Assembly: GCA_903928755.1 (NCBI GenBank) | Contig: CAIYSH010000405.1 | Coordinates: 1 to 8,979, forward strand | Source: an uncultured Alphaproteobacteria bacterium | Lineage (GTDB): Bacteria > Pseudomonadota > Alphaproteobacteria > Caulobacterales > Caulobacteraceae | Reading direction: 5' to 3' | Length of the DNA: 8,979 nt | Shown here: one piece after another, positions 1 through 6,740 of the stretch | Layout of the letters: the number at the start of each line of letters is the position of its first letter | How positions within the stretch are numbered: the stretch's first letter is position 1 | The notes under the pieces: generated by a model | The model's input: the letters and a program-made list of their open reading frames with translations, nothing else | Database searches by the model: none | Told to the model about the DNA's origin: nothing | Position numbers and translations under genes: made by a program

Positions 1-610
1 GCGTGATCATGAAAACGGTCAGGGACAGACTGCGTGACAGGTCGAGGATCATGTCATCAAAGGCGGCGGCTGCAATGGGGTCAAGGCCAGCCGTGGGTTC
101 ATCCAGGAACAGCAGGTCCGGGTCCAGCACCAGGGCCCGGGCCAGGCCGACACGTTTGCGCATGCCGCCTGACAGCTCCGATGGCTTCAGCAGGGCGACA
201 TCCGGTGCCAGGCCGACCAGTCCTATGCGCAGATCCGCCAGTTCGTGGATGGTCGTGCGTGACAGGTTCGTATGCTCGTAGAGGGGGGCTGCCACATTCT
301 CCCTGACCGTCAGGTTGGAAAACAGGGCTCCCTGCTGGAACAGCACGCCCCAGCGTCGTTCGATCTCGCTCCAGCCCTTCCGGCTGGCGGTGTGGATGTC
401 CTGACCGAAGACCTTGACCTGTCCACCTTCGGGTTTCTTCAGGCCTATCACCGTATTCAGCAGCACAGACTTTCCGGTTCCGGAGCCGCCGACCACGCCG
501 AGTATCTCACCCCGCTCAACTGTCAGGTTGAGCTTGTCATGGATCCGGCGGGTTCCGAACTGCGAGACGACATCGATGATTTCGATGACAGGGTCCGAGG
601 CGGGGCTCAC
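1..610 (-). CDS. mlaF: MlaF-type ABC transporter ATP-binding protein (partial, C-terminus beyond left edge)
   Basis: This is the cytoplasmic ATPase of an Mla/MCE lipid transporter, which powers phospholipid movement between inner and outer membranes together with the permease encoded just upstream. The 203 visible residues, translated from the reverse strand, carry Walker A GGSGTGKS (41-48), a Q-loop in FQQGALF (91-97), the signature LSGGM (146-150), Walker B LLFLD followed by the catalytic E171, and the D-loop AGLDP (174-178). FQQGALF and LSGGMRKRVGLARAL are typical of MlaF rather than of general importers. The start is GTG at 610-608, sharing four bases (GTGA) with the permease stop, so translation is probably coupled. 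No early in-frame ATG offers an alternative. The H-switch and C-terminal end are outside the window. The assignment is firm at family level; the substrate is inferred from the family. Confidence 0.93.
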   Translation of the reverse strand, partial: MSPASDPVIEIIDVVSQFGTRRIHDKLNLTVERGEILGVVGGSGTGKSVLLNTVIGLKKPEGGQVKVFGQDIHTASRKGWSEIERRWGVLFQQGALFSNLTVRENVAAPLYEHTNLSRTTIHELADLRIGLVGLAPDVALLKPSELSGGMRKRVGLARALVLDPDLLFLDEPTAGLDPIAAAAFDDMILDLSRSLSLTVFMIT

Positions 611-1722
611 AGGTCCATCTCCATGTAGAGAAGGGCAAACATCGCGTCGATCATGATGATGGCAAAGGTCGCATGGACGACGGCAGCGGTCACCCGTCTC
701 CCGAGGGATTCAACATCTCCGCCGACTTCCAGCCCCTGCCGGCAGCCGATCCCCGCAATCACCGCCGCCATGACGGGGGCTTTGGACATGCCGATCCAGA
801 AGTGGGTCGCGCCGACATTGTCGAGGATGCGCTGAAGGAAGAAGGTCGGGCCCAGGCCCAGAATGGTCCAGGTAATCAGGAGTCCGCCAAACAGCCCTGC
901 CAGGGTGGCGACAAACGTCAGCAGCGGCACGGTAATCAGCAGGGCCGCAAACCGGGGGAAGACCAGGGCTTCGAACGGATCGACCCCCAGAACCATCATG
1001 GCGTCGATTTCCTGATTCATCTTCATGGAGCCGATTTCGGCGGCGAAGGCTGAAGCGGATCGGCCTGCCAGCAGGATGGCGGCAATGACGATATTGAACT
1101 CACGCAGAACGGCAATTCCGATCAGGTCGACTGAAAAGACCTCGGCACCGAACTGCCGGAGGGTATTTACCCCAAGGAGGCCGACAACCGCGCCGATGAA
1201 GAAGGACGTTGTCGCAACAATGGGCACGGCGTCGAGACCTGCCCTTTCTGCGAGGGCAAAACAGGAGGCCCACCTTACCCTGCCCGGGCGGACAATCAGG
1301 CGTCCCAGAACCACAAGCAGGTGCCCCACGAACACCATGGTGTCGACGAACTCCTTGCGGAGCTCTATGGCACCGCGTCCGATGCGGATGGTCATCTCGT
1401 GAAAACCGCGGGGGTGCCTGACCTCCTTCATGCGGGCATTGCTTGCCCGGGAGACCAGTTCCAGAAGTCGCAGCATTTCCGGGCGTCCCCGGGCCCGCGC
1501 GAGGTCAAGCCGCGTTCCGGCAGCGCGTATCAGTAGATAGGCACCCGTCGTATCCATCCGCTCGACGTCCTGGATGTCGAGATCGAAGCCATCCAGCCCG
1601 GCCATCGCCTTTGCGAGGTCCCGGCCACCATTTTCCACGCCGCTTCCAGACCATTTACCGGTCAGGGTGACGGTGACCCCCTCCGGGGTCTGGCTCACAC
1701 GAAATGCAGCGGGTTGATCCAT
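607..1722 (-). CDS. mlaE: MlaE-type lipid transport permease with N-terminal STAS-like domain
   Basis: Inner-membrane permease of an Mla/MCE phospholipid transport system, 371 residues. Residues 1-100 are soluble and look like a STAS domain (LDIQDVERMDTTGAYLLIRAA, about 47-68, matches the STAS strand-loop-helix pattern). Residues 105-371 are the MlaE core: an amphipathic N-terminal part (about 110-145) and hydrophobic helices near 160-185, 197-220, 258-292, 311-326 and 345-366. The family hallmark is at 220-250, GRSASAFAAEIGSMKMNQEI followed by DAMMVLGVDP. E. coli MlaE is about 260 residues and uses a separate STAS protein, MlaB; here the STAS part is fused, a form common in alphaproteobacteria. 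It is the first gene of the operon and overlaps mlaF. No strong Shine-Dalgarno is visible before the ATG at 1722. Confidence 0.93.
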   Translation of the reverse strand: MDQPAAFRVSQTPEGVTVTLTGKWSGSGVENGGRDLAKAMAGLDGFDLDIQDVERMDTTGAYLLIRAAGTRLDLARARGRPEMLRLLELVSRASNARMKEVRHPRGFHEMTIRIGRGAIELRKEFVDTMVFVGHLLVVLGRLIVRPGRVRWASCFALAERAGLDAVPIVATTSFFIGAVVGLLGVNTLRQFGAEVFSVDLIGIAVLREFNIVIAAILLAGRSASAFAAEIGSMKMNQEIDAMMVLGVDPFEALVFPRFAALLITVPLLTFVATLAGLFGGLLITWTILGLGPTFFLQRILDNVGATHFWIGMSKAPVMAAVIAGIGCRQGLEVGGDVESLGRRVTAAVVHATFAIIMIDAMFALLYMEMDL

Positions 1723-2026
1723 CAGTTCGCGGGATTGGCAGGGAAGACTCTGGAGGGTGGGACGAGGGGGCTTGTGATCATTCCGAGCTTACAGCCTTCT
1801 GGCTGCCCGCCCTAGAGTCTTTCTCGGTCGTCAGTGCTGTTGCGTCGGGCCGGTAGGCCCTGATGCGCAAAGACTGGGCACACATGATTTCGGGCTTGGC
1901 GCATCTGGCAGTGCCTCGAAGGAATGATTTCTGAGGGTAATTGCCTAGGGAAGGACCGGGTTTGCGGGCACGGAGTTCATTTATGACGATTTCCATTTTT
2001 TAAAACAAAACGATAAATGAGTTTTC
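1723..2026. other. Intergenic region upstream of mlaE with AT-rich tract and inverted repeats
   Basis: This 304-base gap separates the end of the ribokinase gene from the start of mlaE, both on the minus strand. It probably holds the mlaE promoter. An AT-rich tract at about 1990-2025 stands out from the GC-rich surroundings. Two perfect inverted repeats are present: GGGCC-GGTA-GGCCC at 1847-1860, and GATGCGC/GCGCATC at 1862-1868 and 1899-1905 with a 30-base loop. No U-rich tail follows either, so they are not obvious intrinsic terminators. A 72-codon frame on the minus strand (1996-1778) crosses the gap but has no ribosome binding site, mixed third-position bases and no recognisable motif, so I do not call it a gene. 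Confidence 0.5.
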
Positions 2027-2878
2027 TCAGGCCATATGCAGTCGGGCTTCGACATCGATTCTGAGCGGCATTGAGGTCTGGGCCCCGGCCCGGGTGGTGG
2101 CCAGTGCGGCCGCTGTGCAGGCAAACGCCATGGCCTGTCCTACAGGTTGGCCTTCCAGCAGGCTGAGGCAAAGGGCGGCGCAGAAGCAGTCTCCGGCTCC
2201 GGTGGTATCGACGACGTCAACATGGGGCGGCATGGCCCGGGCAAGCTCGGCTCCGTTTCGATAGGCGACAGCCCCTTTCGCGCCCAGGGTGATGACGACG
2301 AGCCCCTGGCCGGAATGCAGCTCCGCACCGTAACAGGCGGCCTCTCCCTCATTCACGACAATCAGGTCCGGTCGGGACAGGATGATGTCGGGAACCGGCA
2401 AGGCCGGGGCCAGGTTGATGGCGACAAACCCGTTTGCCCTGGCCATGGCGGCGGCGATGGTTTCGACCGGCAGTTCAAGCTGGCAGAGGAGGGCCTCGGG
2501 TGTCAGGGGCGGGAGCTCGATCAGGCCCATGTTTGCACCGGAAGCGACGATGATCTGGTTCTCACCTTCTGGTGAAACGGCGATGAGGGCGACGCCGGTC
2601 GGCAGGGTTTCGTCGATGGTAACATGTGTGAGGTTTACGCCGTCACATCTCAGAATTTGCAGGGCTTCTTCAGCAAAGAGATCCTTGCCGACCCGTCCGA
2701 TCAGGCTGACTTCAGCGCCCAGTCGCCGTGCCGCCAGGGCCTGATTTGCACCCTTGCCGCCGGGATGGCGGGCAAGCGTGGCTCCGGTGACCGTCTCGCC
2801 GGGCCCGGGCAGGGGGGCTCCGGAGGCGACGATGTCCAGATTGATCGATCCCAGGACCTGCAGCCGTAGGGGGCTCAT
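2027..2878 (-). CDS. rbsK: Ribokinase (PfkB-family carbohydrate kinase)
   Basis: Cytosolic sugar kinase of 283 residues, expected to phosphorylate ribose to ribose 5-phosphate with ATP. The N-terminal substrate segment GSINLDIV (10-17) and the first PfkB signature HPGGKGANQA (38-47) are intact. NEGEA (176-180) corresponds to the ribokinase NxxE region. The second signature DTTGAGDCFCAAL (224-236) holds the anion-hole GAGD with catalytic base D230, and the C-terminal RAGAQTSMP (263-271) resembles the ribokinase end RxGAQxSxP that contributes to the monovalent-cation site. It is somewhat shorter than E. coli RbsK (about 309). The ATG overlaps the stop of the upstream nucleoside hydrolase (ATGA at 2878-2875), so the kinase probably consumes the ribose released by that enzyme. 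A related PfkB kinase for another pentose or nucleoside cannot be excluded, but the ends favour ribokinase. Confidence 0.88.
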   Translation of the reverse strand: MSPLRLQVLGSINLDIVASGAPLPGPGETVTGATLARHPGGKGANQALAARRLGAEVSLIGRVGKDLFAEEALQILRCDGVNLTHVTIDETLPTGVALIAVSPEGENQIIVASGANMGLIELPPLTPEALLCQLELPVETIAAAMARANGFVAINLAPALPVPDIILSRPDLIVVNEGEAACYGAELHSGQGLVVITLGAKGAVAYRNGAELARAMPPHVDVVDTTGAGDCFCAALCLSLLEGQPVGQAMAFACTAAALATTRAGAQTSMPLRIDVEARLHMA

Positions 2879-3813
2879 CGACTCAGCCGGTCTGTCAGGA
2901 GGTCGAAGATACCGTCAGCATCTGCAAGCGTGCCCCACTGGATGTGCGGTCCGGGGCCATCGCCCAGCCGGAACTCCACGGCCGTGTGACCGGCGGTGAG
3001 GGATGAGGCTATCTCTACCTCCATCCGGCAGGGGCGCAGGGTGAAGAGGTGTGGTGCCAGCAGGTAAGCTATGGGGCAGAGGTCGTGCTGGGGCGGATCG
3101 CCGCCATTGCCCAGGGCCAACTCGGTCCGCGCCATGAAATTCAGCAGGTTGACGCTGGCGTCTGATACGGCGGTGTCCAGGGTGGCGATCCTGGCAATGC
3201 GGCCCTCTGACGCCCGCACCTGGTGGGTGACATCCAGGCCCATCATGACCAGCGGTGCGCCGGATGCGACGACAACCTGCGCAGCATGGGGATCGGCAAA
3301 TATGTTGTATTCCGCCGAGGCGGTGATGTTTCCGCCTTCCGACCGGGCACCGCCCATGGCGGCGATCCCGGCCAGTCTTCCGACGATCCGAGGCTCCTTC
3401 ACCATGGCCATGGCAAGATTGGTCATGGGGCCTGTGACAGCGATGGTAACTGTTCCGGACGCACGGGACATCACAGTCTGGATGATGAAGTCCACGCCAT
3501 GGATCGTTTCCACATCCTTCCGGGGCACGAAGATGTTCAGGTCTCCGAGGCCCGTCTGGACATGAAAGTGGCCTGCGTCGATGGGCGCGCGAACCATGGG
3601 ACGCTCACATCCTGCCGCCACGGGCACATCTTCACGCCCGGCGATTTCTCGCAGCATGCAGGCATTGCGGGCTGTCAGGCTCGCCCCGACATTGCCCGCG
3701 ACGGTGGTCACGCCCAGCAGGTCCAGTTCGTTTGGGGCCGCAAAGGCCAGGAAGAGGGCGATGGCGTCGTCGACGCCTGGATCGCAATCGAGGATCAGGG
3801 AGGTCTTGCTCAT
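2875..3813 (-). CDS. Nucleoside hydrolase (inosine-uridine preferring family)
   Basis: Cytosolic enzyme of 312 residues that should hydrolyse the N-glycosidic bond of ribonucleosides to base plus ribose. The calcium-binding motif DCDPGVDDA (9-17) begins the protein as usual for the family. VTGPMTNLAMAM (127-138), the sugar-binding stretch GNITASAEYN (161-170; N162, E168 and N170), LDVTHQ (193-198) and a C-terminal QHDLCP (242-247; H243, D244) all match family positions. I start it at the ATG at 3813 rather than the in-frame ATG at 3870. GGAAGG lies seven bases upstream of 3813, and the extra 19 residues would precede the strand that normally starts these proteins. It leads a two-gene unit with ribokinase (ATGA overlap). 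Preference for purine, pyrimidine or broad substrates cannot be read reliably, so I give no rih letter. Confidence 0.92.
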   Translation of the reverse strand: MSKTSLILDCDPGVDDAIALFLAFAAPNELDLLGVTTVAGNVGASLTARNACMLREIAGREDVPVAAGCERPMVRAPIDAGHFHVQTGLGDLNIFVPRKDVETIHGVDFIIQTVMSRASGTVTIAVTGPMTNLAMAMVKEPRIVGRLAGIAAMGGARSEGGNITASAEYNIFADPHAAQVVVASGAPLVMMGLDVTHQVRASEGRIARIATLDTAVSDASVNLLNFMARTELALGNGGDPPQHDLCPIAYLLAPHLFTLRPCRMEVEIASSLTAGHTAVEFRLGDGPGPHIQWGTLADADGIFDLLTDRLSR

Positions 3814-3820
3814 CGGCGCA

Positions 3821-3826
3821 CCTTCC
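3821..3826 (-). promoter_or_regulatory. Ribosome binding site deciding the nucleoside hydrolase start
   Basis: On the minus strand the sequence GGAAGG sits seven bases before the ATG at 3813. No comparable site precedes the alternative ATG at 3870, so the internal start is preferred. Confidence 0.65.
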
Positions 3827-3873
3827 ATGGTTTCGGCGCCCTGCGGCAAGAGGGGGCTCGCCAGGACCATAAA

Positions 3874-3888
3874 GTTCTGCTTTTGTTC
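3874..3888 (+). promoter_or_regulatory. Putative LexA (SOS) box, GTTC-N7-GTTC
   Basis: The sequence GTTCTGCTTTTGTTC is a perfect direct repeat of GTTC separated by seven bases, the established LexA operator form in alphaproteobacteria. It lies in the 83-base divergent region between the nucleoside hydrolase (start 3813, minus) and the zinc-ribbon gene (first ATG 3897, plus). Placement in a short promoter region makes chance less likely than a random hit. It would most naturally repress the plus-strand gene, but the divergent nucleoside operon is also within range. Being a direct repeat, it has an orientation, which is given here as plus. Functional binding is inferred. Confidence 0.55.
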
Positions 3889-3896
3889 TTTTCAAC

Positions 3897-4487
3897 ATGC
3901 AGAGTCCGCCCAATCCATCACCACCGCCTGGCTGGCGGGTGTTCAACGACCAGTTGATGCCCGATCAGACCGTTGGCGGCTATCTGGCGCGGGGGCAGAA
4001 GATCAGCGGGGCCTGCGATCAGCGGGATTGCCGGCGTCGGTTCTGGATCGATTTCGACAATCTGATCCGCCGGGGGTTTGCGCCGTTTCCTGTGAGAGAG
4101 CTCAAGGCCCTGCTGCTCTGTCGCCGACCCGGAGGATGCGCCATGGGGTTCAAGGACAGTCGCGAGGGCTCGGGCCTGCCCCTCAAGCTGCTGAGCCGTT
4201 TTGAGCCGGTGCGGATCAGGCTGCGGTGCACCCGCTGCAAATGGGAGAAGACGCTCACCCCGGACCGGGTTGCCACCCAGCTCAAGGCCGCGGGGACGGG
4301 GAGCGGCGACACCCTCCATGTGGACCTGCTGGAAAAACTCTCAAAGCCCTGCGCCAAGTGCCACCAGAGTGCCTGGGCCTGCGAAGTGCTCTGGCCCCAG
4401 GCTGTGCCCAGCTGGCATGGAAAGTCCCGCAGCGGTCCGCCACGACCCGATGAAAAACCGGGCCATGACCGCCTTGGATCTCGCTAG
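3897..4487 (+). CDS. Uncharacterised protein with two cysteine (zinc-ribbon-like) modules
   Basis: I do not recognise a named family. The 196-residue frame contains nine cysteines, eight of which group into two similar modules. The first has C40 and C45, then a spacer with an FDNLIRRG...VRELKALLLC pattern, then C75 and C81. The second has C111 and C114 (CTRC), a similar spacer with DRVATQLKAAG and LLEKLSKPC, then C152 and C155 (CAKC), with C162 left over. Each module suggests one structural zinc ion. There is no signal peptide or membrane helix, so it is probably cytosolic. The start is uncertain: ATG 3897 has no Shine-Dalgarno and its first 20 residues are proline-rich, while GTG 3939 and ATG 3957 also precede the first cysteine. 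A LexA-type box lies eight bases before 3897, which favours a downstream start if transcription begins near it. purU follows 87 bases later on the same strand. Confidence 0.7.
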   Translation: MQSPPNPSPPPGWRVFNDQLMPDQTVGGYLARGQKISGACDQRDCRRRFWIDFDNLIRRGFAPFPVRELKALLLCRRPGGCAMGFKDSREGSGLPLKLLSRFEPVRIRLRCTRCKWEKTLTPDRVATQLKAAGTGSGDTLHVDLLEKLSKPCAKCHQSAWACEVLWPQAVPSWHGKSRSGPPRPDEKPGHDRLGSR

Positions 4488-4563
4488 GCGACCGATTTCT
4501 GGTGCGGATGTGAAAAAACGCTCGCAAAGGCTGCGGGGGGCGGATTTATGACGCCACGAGCGC

Positions 4564-4568
4564 AAGGA
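4564..4568 (+). promoter_or_regulatory. Ribosome binding site deciding the purU start
   Basis: AAGGA lies six bases before the ATG at 4575. The upstream in-frame ATG at 4548 follows a G-run (about 4536-4543) that could also bind ribosomes, so the choice is favoured but not settled. Confidence 0.5.
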
Positions 4569-4574
4569 TTTCCG

Positions 4575-5444
4575 ATGGCCCCGCCGCCTGTCAAACCCCG
4601 ATATACCCTGATCCTGAAGTGTCCGGACCGTAAGGGTGTGGTGGCCGCTGTTTCCGGCTTTCTGGCTGATAATGATGCGTCCATCGTGGAGTCCAACCAC
4701 TTCAATGACGGTCTGGCCGGGCAGTTCTACATGCGCACCGTCTTCCATGCGGAAGGCGACATGCCTGAGGCGGACGCCCTCAAGCAGGGGTTCGAACTGA
4801 TCGCCCACCGCTTTCACATGACCTGGTCCCTGCACGACAATCAGGTGAAACCCCGCGTCCTGCTGGCGGTATCCAAGTTCGGCCACTGCCTGTTCGACCT
4901 GCTGCATCGCTGGCGGGCCGGCCTGCTGCCGGCCGAAGTGGTGGGCGTGGTGTCCAATCATGAAGACCTGCGGTCCTTCGTGGAATGGAGCGGCGTGCCC
5001 TTCCACCACCTGCCGATCACCGCGGCCACCAAGGCCGAGCAGGAGGCGCAGTTTCTGGGACTTATCAATGACCTCCAGATCGATCTTGTCGTACTCGCCC
5101 GCTACATGCAGATCCTGTCGCCACAAATGTGCGAGGCCCTGGCCGGGCGGTGCATCAACATCCACCATTCCTTCCTGCCAGGCTTCAAGGGGGCCAAGCC
5201 CTACCACCAGGCCTATGATCGCGGGGTCAAGATCATCGGTGCCACCGCGCACTATGTGACCACGGATCTGGATGAGGGCCCGATCATCGAGCAGGATGTC
5301 CAGCGGGTGGATCACAGCCTCGGGCCGGATCAGATGGTGCTGATCGGTCGGGATGTGGAGTGTGCCGTCCTGGCCCGCGCGGTGACCTGGCATTGCGAAC
5401 ACCGGGTCCTGGCCGAGGGCGGCAAGACGGTGGTTTTTGTCTGA
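4575..5444 (+). CDS. purU: Formyltetrahydrofolate deformylase
   Basis: Hydrolyses 10-formyltetrahydrofolate to formate and tetrahydrofolate in the cytosol, balancing one-carbon pools and supplying formate for purine synthesis. Residues 9-85 form an ACT regulatory domain (YTLILKCPDRKGVVAAVSGF at 10-29, typical of PurU). Residues 92-289 form the formyltransferase-like catalytic domain with VLARYMQILSP (173-183), NIHHSFLPGFKGAKPYHQAY (195-214) and GATAHYVTTDLDEGPIIEQ (222-240). The catalytic triad is visible as N195, H197 and D233. Length is 289 residues from ATG 4575, close to the usual 280-290. ATG 4548 would add nine residues (MTPRAQGFP) with no counterpart in the domain. The gene follows the zinc-ribbon gene in the same direction and could be co-transcribed or have its own promoter in the 87-base gap. 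Confidence 0.96.
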   Translation: MAPPPVKPRYTLILKCPDRKGVVAAVSGFLADNDASIVESNHFNDGLAGQFYMRTVFHAEGDMPEADALKQGFELIAHRFHMTWSLHDNQVKPRVLLAVSKFGHCLFDLLHRWRAGLLPAEVVGVVSNHEDLRSFVEWSGVPFHHLPITAATKAEQEAQFLGLINDLQIDLVVLARYMQILSPQMCEALAGRCINIHHSFLPGFKGAKPYHQAYDRGVKIIGATAHYVTTDLDEGPIIEQDVQRVDHSLGPDQMVLIGRDVECAVLARAVTWHCEHRVLAEGGKTVVFV

Positions 5445-5445
5445 T

Positions 5446-5469
5446 CAGGCTCGACGCCTGGCCTTGGCC
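5446..5469. repeat. Small inverted repeats after purU
   Basis: Immediately after the purU stop, CAGGC-TCGAC-GCCTG (5446-5460) forms a five-base-pair hairpin, and the palindrome GGCCTTGGCC follows at 5460-5469. No T-run follows, so it is a weak candidate for a terminator or pause site. The 60-base gap must also hold any separate promoter for the next gene. Confidence 0.3.
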
Positions 5470-5504
5470 TGACTAGGCTGAACTGCAAAATCAGGGAGAA
5501 GATC

Positions 5505-6638
5505 ATGGCCGACGGCGAAATTCTGGATCCGCGCTTTGAAAGCCTGCGCGGCGTGCTTGATGGCCATATCGCCGCCGGATCCGATATTGGCTCATCCTTC
5601 TGTGCCACGCTGGAAGGCAAGACGGTGGTCGACATCTGGGGCGGCCATGCCGATGCGGCGAAGACCCGGCCCTGGGAAAAAGACACCATCATCAACGTCT
5701 ATTCCACCACCAAGACCATGACGGCCCTGACCGCCCTGTTGCTGGCAGACCGGGGTGAACTGGACTTTGACGTGCCCGTCGCCCGCTACTGGCCGGAATT
5801 CGCCGCCAATGGAAAGGCCGACGTCAAGGTCAGCCACCTGATGAGCCATTCGGCCGGCCTGTCCGGCTGGAAGGAACCCATCACCGAGGGCGACCTCTAT
5901 GACTGGGAAAAGGCCACCGCCCTGCTGGCGGCCCAGGCGCCCTATTGGGAGCCGGGGACGAAATCGGGGTATCACGCCCTGACCCAGGGCTATCTGGTGG
6001 GCGAGGTCATCCGCCGGGTTGCGGGCAAGAGCGTCGGGACCGTCTTCCGCGAGGAGTTCGCAGACCCCATGGGTGCCGACTTCCATATTGGCCTGCCGGC
6101 CAGTGAGGATGCCCGGGTCGCAGACCTGATCCCGCCGCCGCCTGGCGGGGCCATGGGGGAGGGGACCACCGATGGCCTCGTGGCCAACATGTCGACCAAC
6201 CCCGGAATCAACGTTCTGTCCACCCGCACCCGCGAATGGCGCGGCGCCGAAATCCCTGCGGCCGGTGGGACCGGCAATGCCCGCTCGGTGGCCGAGATCC
6301 ACACCATCCTGGCCAATGGCGGGATTGGCCGCGATGGCAAGCGCTACCTGTCCGAGGCCGGCTGCCGCAAGGCCCTGGAGCCGCAGATCGAGGGCACGGA
6401 CCTGATCCTCGGCATTCCGGTGAGGTTCGGCATGGGCTTTGGCCTGCAGGGCGGCGCCACGCCCCTGCCCAATGATGAGTGCATCTACTGGGGCGGTTAT
6501 GGCGGCTCGCTGATCATCATCGATATGAAGACCCGGGCCACCTATTCCTACGTGATGAACAAGATGGCCTCGACCACAGCTGGCGACATGCGCGGCTTTT
6601 CCCTGCTCATGGCCATGTGGGGGGCGATGTCCGCCTAG
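5505..6638 (+). CDS. Serine hydrolase of the beta-lactamase / class VIII esterase fold
   Basis: A 377-residue penicillin-binding-protein-fold enzyme (beta-lactamase family PF00144 type). The nucleophile motif is S67-T-T-K70 in NVYSTTKTMTAL. The second catalytic tyrosine is probably Y156 in SGYHALTQGYLVGEVIRRV (154-172), where the usual YxN is replaced by YHA, as seen in class VIII esterase-like members. The third motif is WGGYGGS (329-335). HLMSHSAGLSGW (111-122) is a further family landmark. There is no signal peptide, which argues for a cytosolic esterase or amidase rather than a periplasmic beta-lactamase. GGGAG (5494-5498) lies six bases before ATG 5505 and supports the start. The stop TAG is the first three bases of the downstream hairpin repeat. 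The natural substrate cannot be predicted. Confidence 0.9.
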   Translation: MADGEILDPRFESLRGVLDGHIAAGSDIGSSFCATLEGKTVVDIWGGHADAAKTRPWEKDTIINVYSTTKTMTALTALLLADRGELDFDVPVARYWPEFAANGKADVKVSHLMSHSAGLSGWKEPITEGDLYDWEKATALLAAQAPYWEPGTKSGYHALTQGYLVGEVIRRVAGKSVGTVFREEFADPMGADFHIGLPASEDARVADLIPPPPGGAMGEGTTDGLVANMSTNPGINVLSTRTREWRGAEIPAAGGTGNARSVAEIHTILANGGIGRDGKRYLSEAGCRKALEPQIEGTDLILGIPVRFGMGFGLQGGATPLPNDECIYWGGYGGSLIIIDMKTRATYSYVMNKMASTTAGDMRGFSLLMAMWGAMSA

Positions 6639-6740
6639 AGCATTTTCCGCCCAAGTAGGCACCGGTTGGGCGTAGAAAATGCGGCACGATCAAAAATCCA
6701 GAGCGCCCGATCTGAGTCAATCAGATCGGTAAGCGCTCTA
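6636..6740. repeat. Dispersed-type intergenic repeat with two hairpins, likely bidirectional terminator
   Basis: The element is bounded by TAGAGC (6636-6641) and GCGCTCTA (6733-6740). Hairpin 1 pairs GCATTTTC plus CGCCCAA (6640-6654) with TTGGGCG, a two-base TA bulge, then GAAAATGC (6666-6682). Hairpin 2 pairs AGAGCGC plus CCGATCTGA (6700-6715) with TCAGATCGG, a TAA bulge, then GCGCTCT (6721-6739). I recognise closely similar units scattered between genes in Caulobacterales and other alphaproteobacteria, from memory. It separates two convergent genes, where a structured RNA could stop transcription from both sides. Both neighbouring stop codons (TAG at 6636-6638 plus; TAG at 6740-6738 minus) are formed by its ends. 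Confidence 0.8.

Noticed and set aside
1847..1860. GGGCC-GGTA-GGCCC hairpin as an intrinsic terminator
   Set aside because: No T-run follows on either strand and it lies about 170 bases past the ribokinase stop.
1778..1996. 72-codon minus-strand frame in the gap before mlaE
   Set aside because: No ribosome binding site before its ATG, mixed third-position bases unlike the neighbouring genes, and no recognisable motif.
3814..3870. 19-residue N-terminal extension of the nucleoside hydrolase from ATG 3870
   Set aside because: No ribosome binding site at 3870, while ATG 3813 has GGAAGG at proper spacing and places the DCDPGVDD motif where the family has it.
4341..5402. 353-codon minus-strand frame
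   Set aside because: Lies antisense to purU, which has complete family motifs and catalytic residues; the antisense frame is a product of GC-rich codon structure.
5592..6662. 356-codon minus-strand frame
   Set aside because: Antisense to the serine hydrolase; its translation is rich in G, H, Q, A and D with no family motif.
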